Below are positions 13,424-14,577 of a stretch of DNA of 14,577 bases, one piece after another. A program made the position numbers and the translations under genes. The stretch is from Noviherbaspirillum_A sp963522035 (lineage in GTDB: Bacteria > Pseudomonadota > Gammaproteobacteria > Burkholderiales > Burkholderiaceae_D): NCBI GenBank assembly GCA_963522035.1, contig CAUQYP010000098.1, positions 1-14,577 on the forward strand, in the 5' to 3' direction. Within the stretch, counting starts at the first letter, position 1, and every line of letters starts with the position of its first letter. The notes beneath the pieces are model-generated. The model was not told where the DNA came from and did not search any database. It worked only from the letters and a program-made list of their open reading frames with translations.

Positions 13424-14173
13424 TTAGCGTGTGTCGGCGCGCGCAGCAGGCTGGCGCACGGTGGTCGGGATCTCACCGGTTTCGACGAGGTTCTTGAAGC
13501 GCCGCAGCGCGCCGTCGGCGACCAGGTCCAGCGGTGTGGTTCCGAGTAGTTGGAGCAGCCCTTCGCCGAGCGCTCCACGGGGCGCATCGAAGCGCAGGCG
13601 CAGGGTGGCCACGGTGCCGCGGCCGGCCGGGGCGGGATGGAAGCGCACCGTTCCTTCGTTGGAGATGGCGGCGTTGGAAAGCGAGCGCCATCCAACGGCC
13701 TCGCCAGGCTGGTCCAATGCCTCTGAGTCCCATTCATAGCTGCGGCCGAGCGGTCCCTCGAGCTTCCAGTGCATGCGGCCGTCGTCGGCCGCATGCACGG
13801 TTGCGAAGCCTGCCATGATTTGCGGCAGCGTCCGCGGGTCGAGCCAGCTGTGGCGAAGCTCGTCCGCGGTCTTGCCGATCGTGATCGAGCGCTCCACCTC
13901 CGGCTCGCCGCCCTGGGCCTTGCCTAGCGCCTTGCCGAGAACGGGCGGGACGCCGCGCACCGCGCTCACCGCGGCCGCGCCTCCACCCGGGGTGCGCGCG
14001 AGCGCCGCGGCGCCCTTGTTCCGGCCGCCGAGCTTGGCCGCGATGGCTGCAGCGCCCAGCGCGACAGGAATCCAGTCTATGACCTGCATCGACCCACCGG
14101 TCGACTCGCCTGCACCGGGGCGGCCGCTGCGCGACGATTTGCCCCGTTGCATAGCAACGATGCCGCTTGCCAT
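13424..14173 (-). CDS. SRPBCC (START/Bet v1-like cyclase/dehydrase) family protein
   Basis: The protein has 249 residues. Residues 1-28 are Gly/Ser/Arg-rich, and about 30-48 are hydrophobic (VIDWIPVALGAAAIAAKLGG), perhaps a membrane anchor. A Gly/Ala linker follows. Residues about 92-230 make the SRPBCC domain: VERSITIGKTADELRHSWLDPRTLPQIMAGFATV, HWKLEGPLGRSYEWDSEAL, GWRSLSNAAISNEGTVRFHP and TVATLRLRFDAP. Such proteins bind hydrophobic ligands. The ATG at 14173 has GGAGGG 6 nt upstream; the frame is open to 14338 but without support. It is the first gene of the operon with the dehydrogenase. Confidence 0.85.
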   Translation of the reverse strand: MASGIVAMQRGKSSRSGRPGAGESTGGSMQVIDWIPVALGAAAIAAKLGGRNKGAAALARTPGGGAAAVSAVRGVPPVLGKALGKAQGGEPEVERSITIGKTADELRHSWLDPRTLPQIMAGFATVHAADDGRMHWKLEGPLGRSYEWDSEALDQPGEAVGWRSLSNAAISNEGTVRFHPAPAGRGTVATLRLRFDAPRGALGEGLLQLLGTTPLDLVADGALRRFKNLVETGEIPTTVRQPAARADTR

Positions 14174-14524
14174 GATCAACCCTCCACGAGTGTATGCCCG
14201 AGGCACGGACCAGCCCGTGCGACAGGAGCGCGGAGAAATGTTCTTGACGCCTGGTTCGTGACGCCTGCGTCCTGTACAGCGCATGCGCATGGATCGCGGA
14301 ACCGCACCATGGACTCTTCTCACGCATAAGCAAGCCATCGGATACGCTTGATGCCGCGGTCGCGGCGCGCTGAAACGAGGCTTTGATGATGGACCGGCAC
14401 TCGGATCTTTAGTTCTCGCTCAGTGCGTCAATTTTCAGCCATCTGCATGCTCGTTTCGATTGCTGCGGGCCATAGCAGTTTCGTGCTGACTTGTCCCAGC
14501 CGGCCTGCAAGCGGTATTGCTTGC
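14174..14524. promoter_or_regulatory. Upstream region of the SRPBCC-dehydrogenase operon
   Basis: No gene is supported in this stretch. A perfect hairpin, GCACGG (14203-14208) with CCGTGC (14215-14220), lies 30 nt before the SRPBCC start and could be an operator or a leader structure. GAAACGAG (14372-14379) and CTCGTTTC (14450-14457) form a distant inverted pair of doubtful meaning. I could not identify a convincing sigma-70 promoter. Confidence 0.4.

Positions 14525-14577
<53 letters not shown>

Noticed and set aside
10891..13549. Two long overlapping plus-strand ORFs (10891-12285 and 11951-13549)
   Set aside because: Both are antisense to the yellow-family and dehydrogenase genes, which have clear domains, metal ligands and ribosome binding sites.
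14174..14338. N-terminal extension of the SRPBCC gene
   Set aside because: The extension is Arg/Cys-rich and unlike the family; GGAGGG supports the ATG at 14173.

Overview
The window is GC-rich DNA with tightly packed genes and good Shine-Dalgarno sites. Two small secreted DUF4148-type proteins, together with the mix of IclR, TetR and GlxA/AraC regulators, point to a betaproteobacterium of the order Burkholderiales. Oxalobacteraceae, such as a Massilia- or Duganella-like genus, is my best guess; this is inference, because no rRNA or core marker gene is present.

Left part (1-4504). A repeat-rich start holds a large imperfect hairpin and GCAACG hexamer repeats. It is followed by an IclR regulator of the PcaR/PobR type (minus) divergent from a DUF4148 secreted protein and a small hypothetical gene (plus). 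A 141-bp REP-type palindromic element separates these from a minus-strand block. In order of transcription that block holds a two-repeat DUF4148-like periplasmic protein, a promoter with a 32-codon small ORF leading into a DUF3703 gene, a probably broken small secreted peptide, and a membrane-anchored endonuclease/exonuclease/phosphatase-family protein.

Middle part (4769-10397). A SAM-dependent methyltransferase with an N-terminal winged helix (minus) is divergent from a GlxA-type AraC regulator (plus). A second copy of the 141-bp element follows, again between two convergent gene ends. Next comes a three-gene minus-strand unit: an NTF2/SnoaL-like protein, an ODP-type (diiron) metallo-beta-lactamase-fold protein and a zinc homocysteine S-methyltransferase-family protein. 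It is divergent from a TetR regulator. The shared control region holds a perfect 40-bp palindrome with a recognisable promoter on each side, arranged face to face. This is the clearest regulatory circuit in the window and the best candidate for an undescribed function.

Right part (10479-14577). A yaiI/yqxD-family gene (plus) converges on an operon read leftwards: SRPBCC protein, zinc alcohol/formaldehyde-type dehydrogenase, then an exported yellow/major-royal-jelly-family protein. The window closes with the same hexamer repeat and adjoining motif as at the left end, in inverted orientation. No tRNA, rRNA, CRISPR array, transposase or phage gene was seen.
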